From Coriolopsis trogii (taxonomy: Eukaryota > Basidiomycota > Agaricomycetes > Polyporales > Polyporaceae), in NCBI GenBank assembly GCA_020543525.1, contig JAHYIO010000003.1:558001-622000 (forward strand): a DNA stretch of 64,000 bases, given 5' to 3'. Shown piece by piece: positions 1-11,600 of this stretch. Within the stretch, counting starts at the first letter, position 1. Each line of letters starts with the position of its first letter. Under the pieces are notes generated by a model that was not told the origin of the DNA, searched no databases, and saw nothing but the letters and a program-made list of their open reading frames with translations. The position numbers and the translations under genes are program-made.

Positions 1-953
1 GACTTCCGCAAGCCCTGTCAGAGCTCAACGACCCCTCACGCGTACGTGATGCGAGTCGAACTCGCAGCCGCATCCATACACTCGTCGCTCGAGTCATCTG
101 CAGGAAGACGACAGAACGGACTCCGCATTCACAAGCAACCCGAGGAAGGCCGGGCGTTCGCTCGCTAAAGATCCGCGAGGAACGAGTTACACACGAGATC
201 GCCGATCCTCAGGGCGCATCAGATGCGCCTCTAAACTTTGATGCGCCCCGGAGGAAAGGATCGCCCGACTCCCCACACCACACGGACCACAAAGCCGGAG
301 ACGCGAACCCGATCGCAATTCCCTCGGGTCCGCGAGCTCGTCCGTCCAGGTCCGTCCCAGGTCCTTGGAATTGGATGGTCCTTGATCAAGAAAGGCTAAC
401 GGATAATCACTGGAATAACGGCACGCCTCCTCCTCGACCGCGACGAATGGCATGTCGTACATTTGAGCATTTTATCGTACATCGCCAAGCATGCATACGA
501 AGGAGGAAGGAAGAGCCCGAACCAGGAGCTGTAGAAAACATATCGAGAGGCGCCGTATGTCCAGACTCTAGAATCAACGTCAACGGTCAAGTACGGCAAG
601 CCCGCATATACGCTTTTTTTTCTCCGAGAGGACCACGAGTTCGTATGGTATCTGCATACGGAACGCGACAGACATAGGGCAGGATAGTACAATACAAAAC
701 TACAGATGCGACAAGGCGAGATCGACACCGCGCACGACAAATATCGTAAATATGTATGGAGGATGACAGGCACGTCCTGCGAGCAGAATGATATGTAGGG
801 GCGACTCGAGAGCGATGGGGGATGCAACGATGCGACAAGAACAGCGAGAACCGAGCAGTACACCAAACCCAATGTGAACACAGAGCACCAGTAAGCAAAG
901 GAGGCGTGATAGGCAGAGGGACCGCAAGAATGGAGCTCGCTCGCCAACCCCCG
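1..953. other. left-edge intergenic stretch
   Basis: No gene can be supported here. Open frames occur on both strands but overlap each other, lack recognisable motifs and have no convincing splice pattern. The stretch lies downstream of the stop codon of the minus-strand zinc-cluster gene, so part of it is probably that gene's 3' UTR; the rest may belong to a gene beyond the left edge. Confidence 0.5.
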
Positions 954-3900
954 TCATGTCGAGACAGGCGACGTGAGTTGCTGTTGAGCATCCATAGTCA
1001 TCCCGAGCGCCGTCCCGTGCTGCTCTTGATGGTGGTGCAGACCACCGCCGCGGACGGGCGAGCTCGACCCCGACGGCAAAGGCGACATCCACACCCGCGG
1101 CGTGATGAGCCCACTGCCCCCCGCGCCATAGACGAAGCCACCGCTGAGGGACTCTATCGAGTTCGAAGAACCTACGAGCACCCCACACGACGTCAGCAAC
1201 AAACCCCACGCAAAGAACTCAACGAACGCACCTGGCACCAGCACGCTGTCCCAGAAGTCCGAGCTCAAGATGCTGTCCATCGACAGCATGCTCATGTCCA
1301 TCCCGTTCGGGTTCTGCGGCGCCATCGTCGGCGGGAACGTCGACATGTCCGCCACGGGCCCCATCTCCCCCGTATATCCGAAGCTCTCGAACATCTCCGG
1401 CGCGAGTGCATCATGTCCGTTCCCGTTCGCATGCGCGTGTGCATTTCCGTTGGCGTGTCCATTGATATGTGGATGCGGCTGCACGTGGGCACTCGTCGAA
1501 GCGGTCTGAGGACCTTGTGCTGCTGCAATCTCCGCGCCTCCATGCTGTTGCTCAGCACCCGCAGCGCCTTCCGTCCTCGCGCTCACCAGCGCGCGCAAGA
1601 AACAGCTGTAGAGCGCGGGTGTGTGGAGCGGACTGACGGCCACTTGGTCGAAGACGTCCGCGACCTCTCTTACGATCGCGATCGTCTTCTGTTCGTGGTC
1701 CAAGAACGCTTGGAACTCTGGACGGATGAGCTATGCGAAGAGAACTGATCAGAATGTGCAACACAGCCATGCAGAACCCTATGTCGTACCTTCAACAAAC
1801 TCAAAACCGCATAGGAGCCCATCACAAAGTGAGAATCCGGGGCATATCTGAGGTAACCCCCGGGACCCATCTCGTCCCTCAAGATAGAGGCGCAGCTCAC
1901 CGCAGACGAATGGCACCTCGCAAAGAAGTGACCAATGTCCACAGCAGAGCGCTCGAGGGCGTTTTGCAGCCCGAATGCGTTGATGGTGAGCATCGCGTAG
2001 TGGAAGTACAAGTTGGCCACCAGCATCCGGTACTTTGCGACTTGCTCGTTTTCGCCTGTGCAGGTTTCGGCCGCCGCGACGGACGAAGCACCGAGGACGC
2101 GAGGAACGTAACACGAAGCGCGCGGTTCAGTCAGGCACCGTTATAAACAGACAGGGGCGAGACAACAAACTCACCAGAAATGTGGCGCAGGTTGAGCCAC
2201 TCATGATGCCACGCCAGCAGCTGCGTCTCCATCGTCTTGATGACCAAGAGGAAGTCGCAGTCGACCTGGAGGCCGGACGAGTTGGTGGTGCCTGAGTAGA
2301 GGAGATCAAGGCTGCGCGTCAAGATGCGTTGTAGGTCCTGCATCACGCGATAGACGGTCAGCGTCTGGGAATTGTAGGTCCAGCCAACTGGAATCTCGCG
2401 ATGCACATACCGCGTAGCCAGCGAGCGCGCTGTCGGATGGTATTGCGCCTGGGGCGCGGGCCCAATGGGACGCGTTCCGGATCATGTAGCTGCTCGTCGC
2501 GAATCGGGGCCAGACAGACGTAGCGCACACGTCACCGGCAAGACCGACGAGGGAGAAAGAGAAGCGAGGTCAGCACCCGGGCAGACACCGACAACGGCCG
2601 AACAACGAGTGACGTACTCTTCCTTTATCGAATACGGCTTGCCCATCTGCGCGCTGAACGACCGGTCCAGGCAGAAACAGAAGATCCATGTCCTCTCCCG
2701 GTTGCGGATTTCGCGGTCACGCGCACGGCCTTCGGGCGTGTCTGGGCTGACCGCCGTCGACCGTCGGTGCAGGTTCAGGTCGGTCGCCATTCTGTGCAGG
2801 CAAGCACACGTTCAGATCAGATATGACATGTGGGCACGATAGTCCAAAATGGGTATACGGCGAGCGTCCTCCCCCACGTCCCGGGGTCAACAGGAGGAAA
2901 GAAGGACACAGATCGCCGTATGCTATAACTAGCACCGAGGCGGGCCAACGACGTACCCAGACGCGGGGTAGAAGGGAACACCCACCTGATAGCCATGCCG
3001 AGCAGCATCCATGTTTGGTCCTGTTCGTACCTTTGCACCGGACCGCAACCCCACAGCGTGTTGATAATGTACGCTTGCACGATCTCGACCGACTTGTAAC
3101 CTTGAGCAGGGCACTGGAAAGCCAGTTTCCTCGTGAGATCCGACAGCTTGGCGTGCAACTCGCTGCGAGCTTCGTAGAACCGAGATGCCGCCGCGCAGAC
3201 TGTCGCGACGGCATGAGTCAGCACATGGGGTAGAAAGACGGCGAGGATGACGACTCACTCGAGGTCAGCAGGAAGGGCGAGCGTGAGCAGACCAATGAGG
3301 GGGTGTGGAAGTCAGGGTCGAGCAGGGGGACTTGTACCTGTATTCACGGATAAGTGAGGGAATGACTCGGTATCTATGTCACAAACTCACATTCATATGA
3401 TCGAAGTAGCTACAATATCCGCCAGTCAATTCAATCCACAGCGTGCGGTCAGACTTCTCCACATTCTTCGGTGAATATTCCGCAAGGTCGTACTCACATT
3501 TTGAACAAAGCAACAACCTCCTCCGTGCTGACGAAGCTCAGCATCTCGGGCTGTATCTGTCGCTCGATGTAAAGTCGCCGCAGCGGCAAAATCGTCATGG
3601 GGCCTGGACATACTGTCAGTTCGGAGCTCCGTCATGCAAATAGACTTAGAGGGTACACCCACCCGGCTTGAAATACACGTCGCTAGCGACGCCGACTTTG
3701 GCTTCAGACGACAAGTCTGTCGAGGAGCCAACTTTCGCGCCAGCTTGCGCGCGACGGTTGGCCAAACTAGCCTCGGCCAACAAGCCCAACGGATTCAGCG
3801 CATTGTCCGGCAGCGAGTGCATCTGCGGCGATGACGGCGCATGTCGCGAGTGATGGCGGCGGTCGGGCGATGGAGGAGGGGACGGCGAGTTGATCAGAGC

Positions 3901-4776
3901 CTGCGTGTTCTGTGACTGCAAGCTGGGCGATGGCGATCGAGATATAATCCCTCCCGCGAGGTTGGGGTTCCCGAGGGAACGGAGGACCGTGTCCAGCGTC
4001 CGTTCCATCTTCCGTAAGGAGCGAGTCAAAATCTCGTGTTTCCTGGGACTGCCTATGAGCATACACAGGTGCATCTGAATATGTAGCGGACACTCACTTT
4101 GTAGACCGCTTGCCACGGTTCGACTCCTCGAATATGCACTCGTGGTTCCCAGTCTGACATCTCTTGCAGGGCGGGCCGTTCTCGGCACCGACACACTTCA
4201 TTTTGAGTCGTCGGCAAACTGTGCAGGCGCTGATTTTGGATTGGTGAGGACAGCACGCGGACGCGCGGAGGATGAGACGTACCGTGCGCCGCGAGTCGGC
4301 TTTGACTTGGGCTCGTCTCCTTTCTCCGTGCTGGGACTCTGAGCTTCGTCATCGTCTTGCCGTGAGCGTTTGCTCCGGTCGTCGTTTGTCATACTGGCTG
4401 AGGAAGCGGGCCGTTTGCCGTTTGCGTTCGAGCTGAAGGAGATGGTGTCGTTCGGGGGGGTGCCAATGGTCTCGGAGCCATGGGACGAGGGAGAGGAGAG
4501 GTTGGCAGACATGGTCATGTGAGGAGGGGGCATGTGTTGGTGCTGGTGCTGGTGCTGGTAGCCATAGTACTGAGGTTGGTAGAGGGCGAGGGCGGGATCG
4601 ATGGGTATTGGCGGCGATGGTGGTGGCTGCTGCATTTGGCGAGCGAGGGGGAGTTCGTGCGGATGGTGGAGGGTGATGGACTGGGAGGAGTAGGCGGACT
4701 GGAGGTGGTTGCGACTATGGCTGTGGGCTATCTGGGAGAGATAGTAGTCGGAGTAAGCAACAGGAGCGGAAGACAT
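954..4776 (-). CDS. Zn(II)2Cys6 fungal-specific transcription factor
   Basis: Multi-exon gene with a probable start at 4776. Exon 1 (4776-4283) encodes a low-complexity N-terminus with a His-Gln run and a basic patch. Splicing to exon 2 at 4229 creates a zinc cluster of the form ACTVCRRLKMKCVG...PPCKRC...HEC, all six cysteines present, then a basic linker and a short predicted coiled coil (KHEILTRSLRKMERTLDTVL). The middle shows the fungal transcription-factor homology region, with stretches such as RRLYIERQIQPEML, YIINTLWGCGPVQRYEQDQT and ERTWIFCFCLDRSFS. The C-terminus is Asn/His/Ala-rich. The last intron (1231-1172, 60 bases) is in frame without a stop. The zinc cluster recalls, from memory, that of the Lentinula PriB protein; target genes are unknown. 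Expected to be a nuclear DNA-binding regulator. The internal exon chain was only partly traced. Confidence 0.88.
4533..4560 (-). repeat. trinucleotide-like run encoding His-Gln repeat
   Basis: Tandem tgctgg/tgttgg units in the first exon of the zinc-cluster gene encode alternating His and Gln. Such runs are length-variable in many fungal regulators. Confidence 0.7.
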
Positions 4777-7700
4777 GACGGGAAGTGACGGAGGGGAGGA
4801 GGTGCGGGAACTGACTTTGGGTAGGAGGGCTTGAAGGAGATGGCGGGCGAGCTTAAAGGAAGCTTGCCAATGTTTCTGTGCTCAAAGCGGGTGCGTGCCA
4901 CGTGAGATACCAGCCGAGAGAACGGAACGGAGCACGATTGGAGGTGAGTAAGAGAGGGCAGACGGGGGCAGATGAGAGTTGAGAACGCGAGTACCGATTG
5001 AGGACGAGAAGAGAGTGTATTCCACCTGCGCCACGGTCAATCAGTCCGACTGTGCTCGACCGTTCTCCTGTCACGAATGGGAATTTTTGGCCGTGCAGGC
5101 GGAGTTGTGGGAGTGGGAATGCGAGAGGAGAGATCTGGCAGAGGAGGGCAGATGGGAGGACAGGAGAGGGGTCGTTTGGGCGAGCCGTAAGCGAAGGCTA
5201 GCAGCCCAACTGACCCTGTCGTGACCCCACCCCAGACTCAGACACGTCCCCGGACTCTCCCCCACACAAGACGCCCGGCCGATCGCCCCGGCCGATCTCT
5301 GCCTCCGTCCAATCACAGCGCCCCCTATCGCCGGGCGTCCGCGGCCCGCGACCGACCGCGCTGGGACAAACCACCGTCAAGTTCGCGTTGGGCGGTGAGT
5401 ATCCGTGGAGGGTCCTCGACCTGGCCATCCACCCGCGTGTGTCCCACAGCGTGTTCATTCGCGTGCTGGCCGGCCTCGCGGTGTAGTCCGTCGGGCCTGG
5501 TGCGCCAGCTTGAGGGATGTGCTCTCGTGGGACAAAGCATGGGCTGCGCGGTTGAGGGCAGAAAGCCCGTCCAGGAACAGCAAAGAACTCCGACGGATGC
5601 GAACTGTCACCCCATTGCCTTCACCACTCCCCCTCCCGTCCATCTCCTCCCACCGCCGCTTTCGGCCAAAGACCGCCCCCAGCTGTCGCCAGATCCTTCG
5701 CCGTCTATCTCTCTCTCCTGGTTCCCAGCGCTGTCCATCGCGATCCTATCGTCCTCGATTCTCGTCCACGACAGTCGCTCCCAGCTACGACGCTCTCAGG
5801 CTATCACACTCGCTTTGACATGACTCTTCCGACGCACACCATCCAGCGCCTCTCTCCATGGGTCATAGTTACGGCGCTCGCCAGACTCTGCAACAGATGT
5901 CGCCATCCCGTCACCTCCACCCTCATTGTCTCCTCCTCCTCCTTCGAGCCCATATTGTCTGTACCTCTCCCAGCGTCTTCGACATGTTTTCCCATGTCTG
6001 TCAGCCCACACCACGCTTATCCGATTCACAGCATCTATCCATCGTCATCTCAGTGACTTCTTTGCTACGAACGTAACCTTCTGCGTACTTTCGCCTCTTC
6101 TCCGCGTCTCTTGCTTGCTGTCCTGTCGGATTCCTCCCACCTCAGGCTTGCAATCATCGTTCTTTGTCGCATCGCGTACTCAACCAGCTATCGTCTTTGT
6201 ACGTCATATCTCTTGCAACTCATACGATTGTGTCTACCAGGTATCTCGCTCTCAGAATCACTGATGGAATGCAACCTCGTCTTCTTGCGACCAGTCCCGA
6301 ACCATGCGTCCCATTACCATCCTGGAACCGCATTTTGCTACGCCCATCCCGCATGGCCCGTCGTTCATATAGAAAGTGACCCAACACGCATCACCTCGGT
6401 AGCTATCTATGGCACACATCCGACACCACAGCACATCCTGCGAATGCTACCTAAGGTACTACCTATCGCCATACACCTCCTCCACCCGCAAACTTCCGCT
6501 TTACCACCTCGCCGGGCAGCCCGACCCATATCCATACCCATACGAAGGTTCGTGAACGGTAGCCCACGGACGTGCTAGCCAGTTCACACACCACGCTTTT
6601 CGCTCTCTTCTGGAATCCTGCGGCGCCGCATTCCCGCAAACTGCGGCACCCCTAGCCCATTTTTGGACGGTCCTCGGCACACGCGTTTTTCCACCTTCCT
6701 CGCTCCCATCGACTGAGCCTCACTCAGGCACGCGGTAGTCCCGTCCGAAATCCCACCGTCTATGTTCGTTCGCTCACTGCAGGCTCGAAGATACTTGCGA
6801 GGCACCTCTATTTTCTTCGCAACTTCGTCCCCAACCTCCATCGCATACACCTCCCGCCTTCTCTCGCTCGGCCGTCCCTCGAGGGCTTAAGATGCCGTCG
6901 TACCTGCCGGCGGCATGCTGGCTCAATTCTCTCTCGACGCTTTGCATCTCTGCTGCGCTCGCGTTCTTCGGAGACTCTAGCCCCACGATTTTTGCTTGTA
7001 TCGAGTCATGCGTCCTCTCCACTCTCCGTTCCCAAAATATATTCACGAGCCGCGACATTGTATGTGAATCTAGTGTTTTTCTCCCATTCTTCTGTCATCA
7101 TTGACATATTTCCGGCGAGTCACCGAGAACGGGATGTCGAAGACAAGTTCGGACTAGCGCAGAACGTCTGTAGGCTCCCGGAAGGTGGGGCGTATGTCCC
7201 ATGCGGTGCGTGCGTGTGTCCGCGTTCGTGGAGGCGAGTCTGCCCTTTCATTTCCGGTCGCCACGACTGCGTCCTCGGTCCCGTGTACCGAGTCCGAAGC
7301 GCACGCTGTGTTTGAAGGCCGCGAGGCCTGCCGTTGTCGGTCGCAGAGCACCGCACGCAACCCACCCTCTCTTTTCTTCATTTGCATGTCTCGCCCCCGT
7401 CGTCCTGCTCTTTAAGCTTGTAAGTTGATCCCCGCGCAGAGCATGAGGCGACACAGAAGGGGCTGGGGTGGATGAATGATCGCAGGGGCCGTGGAGGGCC
7501 AGAGAGCTTAACTGCGCGGTTAAGCCCATACGCGCCGAGTGGAAAGGCAGGTGGTTTGCCTCTTCAGAGCACGTCCGTCTTCTCATGTGAACGCTGTGCG
7601 GTGATATAGCACTCTCGCGAGCTCACACACGCTCGCTAAGTTGTCACGCTGGCTTCTATATATAGGTCGGCGGCGGGACAACCTGGTGCACGCGTCGGAT

Positions 7701-7852
7701 GAGTGACGTTTGAGGAGCAGCAACAGCAAGTTGCAACCCGCGCCACTCGGGCTGGGGCTGGCAACGGTGTCGTAAACCAGTCAGCGGATCCATCTGCGAA
7801 TAACCCTTTGTGGCTGAACACACTCCTCAGGTCAATGTTGCACGCGCCGTAT

Positions 7853-7872
7853 GCACGCACGCACGCACGCAC
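7853..7872. repeat. (GCAC)5 microsatellite
   Basis: Five exact tandem copies of GCAC in the gene-poor stretch. Confidence 0.9.
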
Positions 7873-8621
7873 ATCGACGTCATCGAAGCCAGTTCGTCCT
7901 CGCGCCGAACACACAGCACGCAGGGCCCGGACACGACGGAATCCTGTGCACTTACACACGGCGGCCATGGCGGCCGAACAACAAGCCTATGATCTGTATT
8001 AGAACAAGATGCTCCGCAGTCCGCTCGAGCGTCGAGTCTGCCGCGAAGGGAGGACCGACCTGCGCACCCCGGTGTACTCGCTTTCTCACCTCGGCATTCA
8101 TTCTGACACCCGCTCCCACACCGCCTGTCACGAAGCGCCCAGACGCACGTCCTGCGCTCGTCGTCCGCTGCTACCAGCCGCGAGACGTCCAGAAGGAGAG
8201 ATGGACGAAGCCTTCTTAGAGCCGCGTCGCGTTCGCGGTTTTGGCGCGTGGGCGTCCCGCGACGTCCCGCAAGAACGCGAGGAATGGAGGCATGCCGCGT
8301 ACGAAGGGTCGAGACGAACTTCGAATTCGGGAAGGCTGCGACAAACGTTGACAAGCCGTATACGGAAGATGAGTACACGTACAGCACGGGCGCGCTGGTG
8401 CACTACGGTCCGTACCGTAATGTCGAGGACCACCCCGAAACTGTACGTCGTCGACGGCGCCGCCACGCCAAGCCGACGAGCGACGGTCGCGGGACCCGCC
8501 TCGAGCAGTCTAGGGTACGTCGACGTCGGTGCGTGTGCACCGGTGCGCTCGGCGCACCCGCGCTCGTGCGTAGACGGTGCGACTCATTTTCCAGTCCTGA
8601 CGCTTGGAGGCGGTGCTGTTG

Positions 8622-8645
8622 GGACTCGGACTCGGACTCGGACTC
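8622..8645. repeat. (GGACTC)4 hexanucleotide repeat
   Basis: Four exact tandem copies of GGACTC in the gene-poor stretch; not in a gene I can support. Confidence 0.9.
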
Positions 8646-11600
8646 GGGAGACGGCAGGGAGGAGACTTTCAAGACCGTTGACGCGCTGGTCCTTCGCGCC
8701 CAGGTACGGAGAAGAGCTGCGTGCTGCGCTCTATCACGTTGGTCGTGCTTAGGCGAGTGGTTCTGCTTCCTTCTCATGATCCCTTGGTCAGTTCGAGTTC
8801 CGTGTTCGGGTTCGAACGCAGAGGAACCAGGCTGAGATGAGGAGAGAGGCGGCTACGGATTCGCATGCCGGGCTTCGTCATCGAGTCCGCCGGTGGCTGA
8901 CTCCAGTGGATGCACTGAGTCGCTTACTAGGTATGTGGTTTGAGAAGCGGCTATTCAGTAATTCTTCTTCATGTTACAGGAGGTGTTGCCGGTGCCGGCG
9001 GCTTACGCACGGACGGTTCCTTGTTGCGAACGAAGAGCGTCATCAGGGGCAGCCTGTAATATGCACTGCTCGCAATGGCAGCCCCACCGCGTAAGCACGA
9101 CGACTTACGCCGGCCCTGTCGTAAGTGCTTCATAATGCCTCTCACGGCGGAGACGCCGCATGTACTCTCCTCTGTCAATCGGTCAGCACAGTCGGACACG
9201 GTGAGTTATTATGGTGCATCATCTCCTCAAAGCTCACTCAAGTGCGCGGCGCACGGACGCGTCATCTTGAAGACAATGCCTATACAGGGAAAGAAGAGTA
9301 GGACGACTAACGATATCCGCCGATGGTGTCCTGCACAGTGTGCCTTCTTCCCTGAGCGACTGCGAATCTGATAGGTTTTCTGGGTTCACGCTTATTAGCG
9401 GACGCAATCGCCAGGGGACCCTACAAAGAGCCTGTGTACACTGCCACCACCGTTCTCGAGGGGTATTCCGGTGGCTTCAGTCTACCAAAAGGGCCCGAGC
9501 TTGATGGGTGAAGTCCCGCAGGGCGGAGACGTCGAGGTTACCCAGAGTGTCAATTGTACGTACAGGTGTGTGATCCCGTGCTTGTGAATCATACTCGATT
9601 TAGGTGCGCGGGGATACAACTCATAAGCGAGTAAATGACAGACAGAGGCGGTGGGACACTGACAGTGATGGAGACCAGCGCGTTTCCCGACGACGGGCAA
9701 GCTCGCGCTGCAGTCGCTTGTATATCGCCGCCCAAGCGCCCTTAGAGTCCTCTCTCCATTGCCAGCAAGCGGAGGACTAGTCACATCTGTGAGTGCCCTA
9801 TCTCTGACCACTCTGCCATAATCTAGAAGGACTCGGATAAGGAAAGCAAATGAAATATACGCATTGGACGGGCAGTCGGGTTTGGAAGAGCACCAAGGGA
9901 CGGTAAATCCGCCGTTGGAGAAGAATGCCTGTAGTGAATACTCGTCCCATGCCTGTCGGAGCTGACGAGTCTCTCCAGCGGTCAGCTGGACAGCGGATAT
10001 GTGCGCGGTCACCCCGTCACATTGAGCGGAACTCGAGCGACCTCGAGCTCGGGGTTTTTAGACGATTCGGCACCCGATCGGATATAGCCGCAAGCCATGT
10101 TCACAAGGAGAATCTATGTCAAACAGCCTCTCTTCGGTCAGCCTGATTATCAGGAGTGCCCGAGGCCCCGCGAGTGGCAGGAGCCTGCTGGACGCTATGG
10201 CGCTCGTTCGTTCTTGAGCACCTTCCTAATTGGCAGGACCCGTAGCGTCGGACCGGGCGCGCCGTCTACAGAGTCCGACAGGGGTGCGACACAGCTGTGC
10301 GGCAGCTGCAAGGGTTTCTTCATCTGATTATGGTCGTTCGAGGTGTGCGAGCTGCGAACCCTGCGCCTTGCCTCTCGCCGTCGGCGAAGCGCTGGTTCGT
10401 GAACCTCGTTCGGCATCCCGCGTCGCTCTTCTCATCACTCATGCACCGTGAGTCGTCTCCCCCGTCTCTCATCTCCGCGCGCTGGCCATGCTCAGCCATA
10501 CCTTGTCGCAGTTTGAGCGGAGAAGATTGCGATTGCTACGCCCGTGATGAATGGAGAAGGTATCAGAACAGAAAGCCCACGCGTAGCAACAGAAGACGCT
10601 ATCGCGCCTCTGCGGGCAGTCCCTGGGAAACCGCGAGTCCTCTATCTGCAGGGAGCCTGGAGGCCCGGGGTGTCTCTCCTTAACTGACGGGATCTCTCCC
10701 GCGATCTCCTGTTCGACGGCCCCGAACTCTACCAGGCCTCCTTCCCATTCCGCCATTGGCTCTCCGTCTTTCTCCCATCAGAACGGACTCGGCTCTCACC
10801 TACGCTTCTTGGGTCGCCCATTGGACGCTGGCTGTCTCGCCGCCTGGCACACCCTGCCCGGGCATGCCGTAACTGCGAGGACGACCTGCCCTTGTGTCCG
10901 CCGACCTGCGCCGCGTACAACTCTACTACGCCGTGCAGCTCCGCAAGAGGACTGTCGCTCGCCCCTTGAGCGATAAGGACCCAATGACTTTTCGAGCGCG
11001 CGCACCACATGCTCACCTGGTACTTCTTCGAAAACGTGGGTCTTGCAGTTCTCATGAACGCCTTCGCCATATGGTCTATGCTGATGCTTTTGTCGTGCGT
11101 GTTTTTTTCGCCGTGTCACATAAGTAGTGCGTCATTTCCACCGCTGTTTGTGGTGCTGGACGAACGGGATGGTCGACGACGTATGACGTCGCTGCCACAC
11201 ACTGTTGCTTTGAGTGCTGACTGCATATTCTCGACGAGGACCCATTTGGGTTGTCGCATGACCAGCGGCACCTCACGAGAGATCGACGAGGAGCCATAAC
11301 TGACTTCGACTTCTATCTTCCGAGTCAGCAGATGTATCGACTTTATGGCATACAACCAGGTCCATGGGAGCTGAACAACTCGTTGCATTGCATGAGGAGC
11401 AGCTCCCACCAAAATCAGTACGTCCGTCTTTCTTTCAGTAGAACAGCACGGCTCCGCGGTGATTGTACAGATATCAATTGAAACGTTTCCATCGGGAGGA
11501 TAGTCGACGAACTTCGTAGATTGCTGACTCGAGGTGTCTTCACAGGGATTGCTGGGACGCTCTCATGTGTTTCCCTCGTCGGACGCGTACATGTGCTCCA

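Noticed and set aside
8009..8752. 247-codon open frame on the plus strand
   Set aside because: Overlaps other long frames on both strands in GC-rich DNA, contains a hexanucleotide repeat, and shows no domain.
8248..8835. Plus-strand frame with a stretch (STGALVHYGPYRNV) recalling the TYGPYxN motif of ribophorin I (Ost1)
   Set aside because: Only a few residues match, the surrounding residues in all frames do not continue the family pattern, and no exon chain can be built; treated as chance.
9482..10012. 176-codon minus-strand frame with a Trp/Cys-rich segment (GGFTVPWCSSKPDCPSN)
   Set aside because: An intron-like interval occurs inside, but splicing it leads to a stop; no family recognised.
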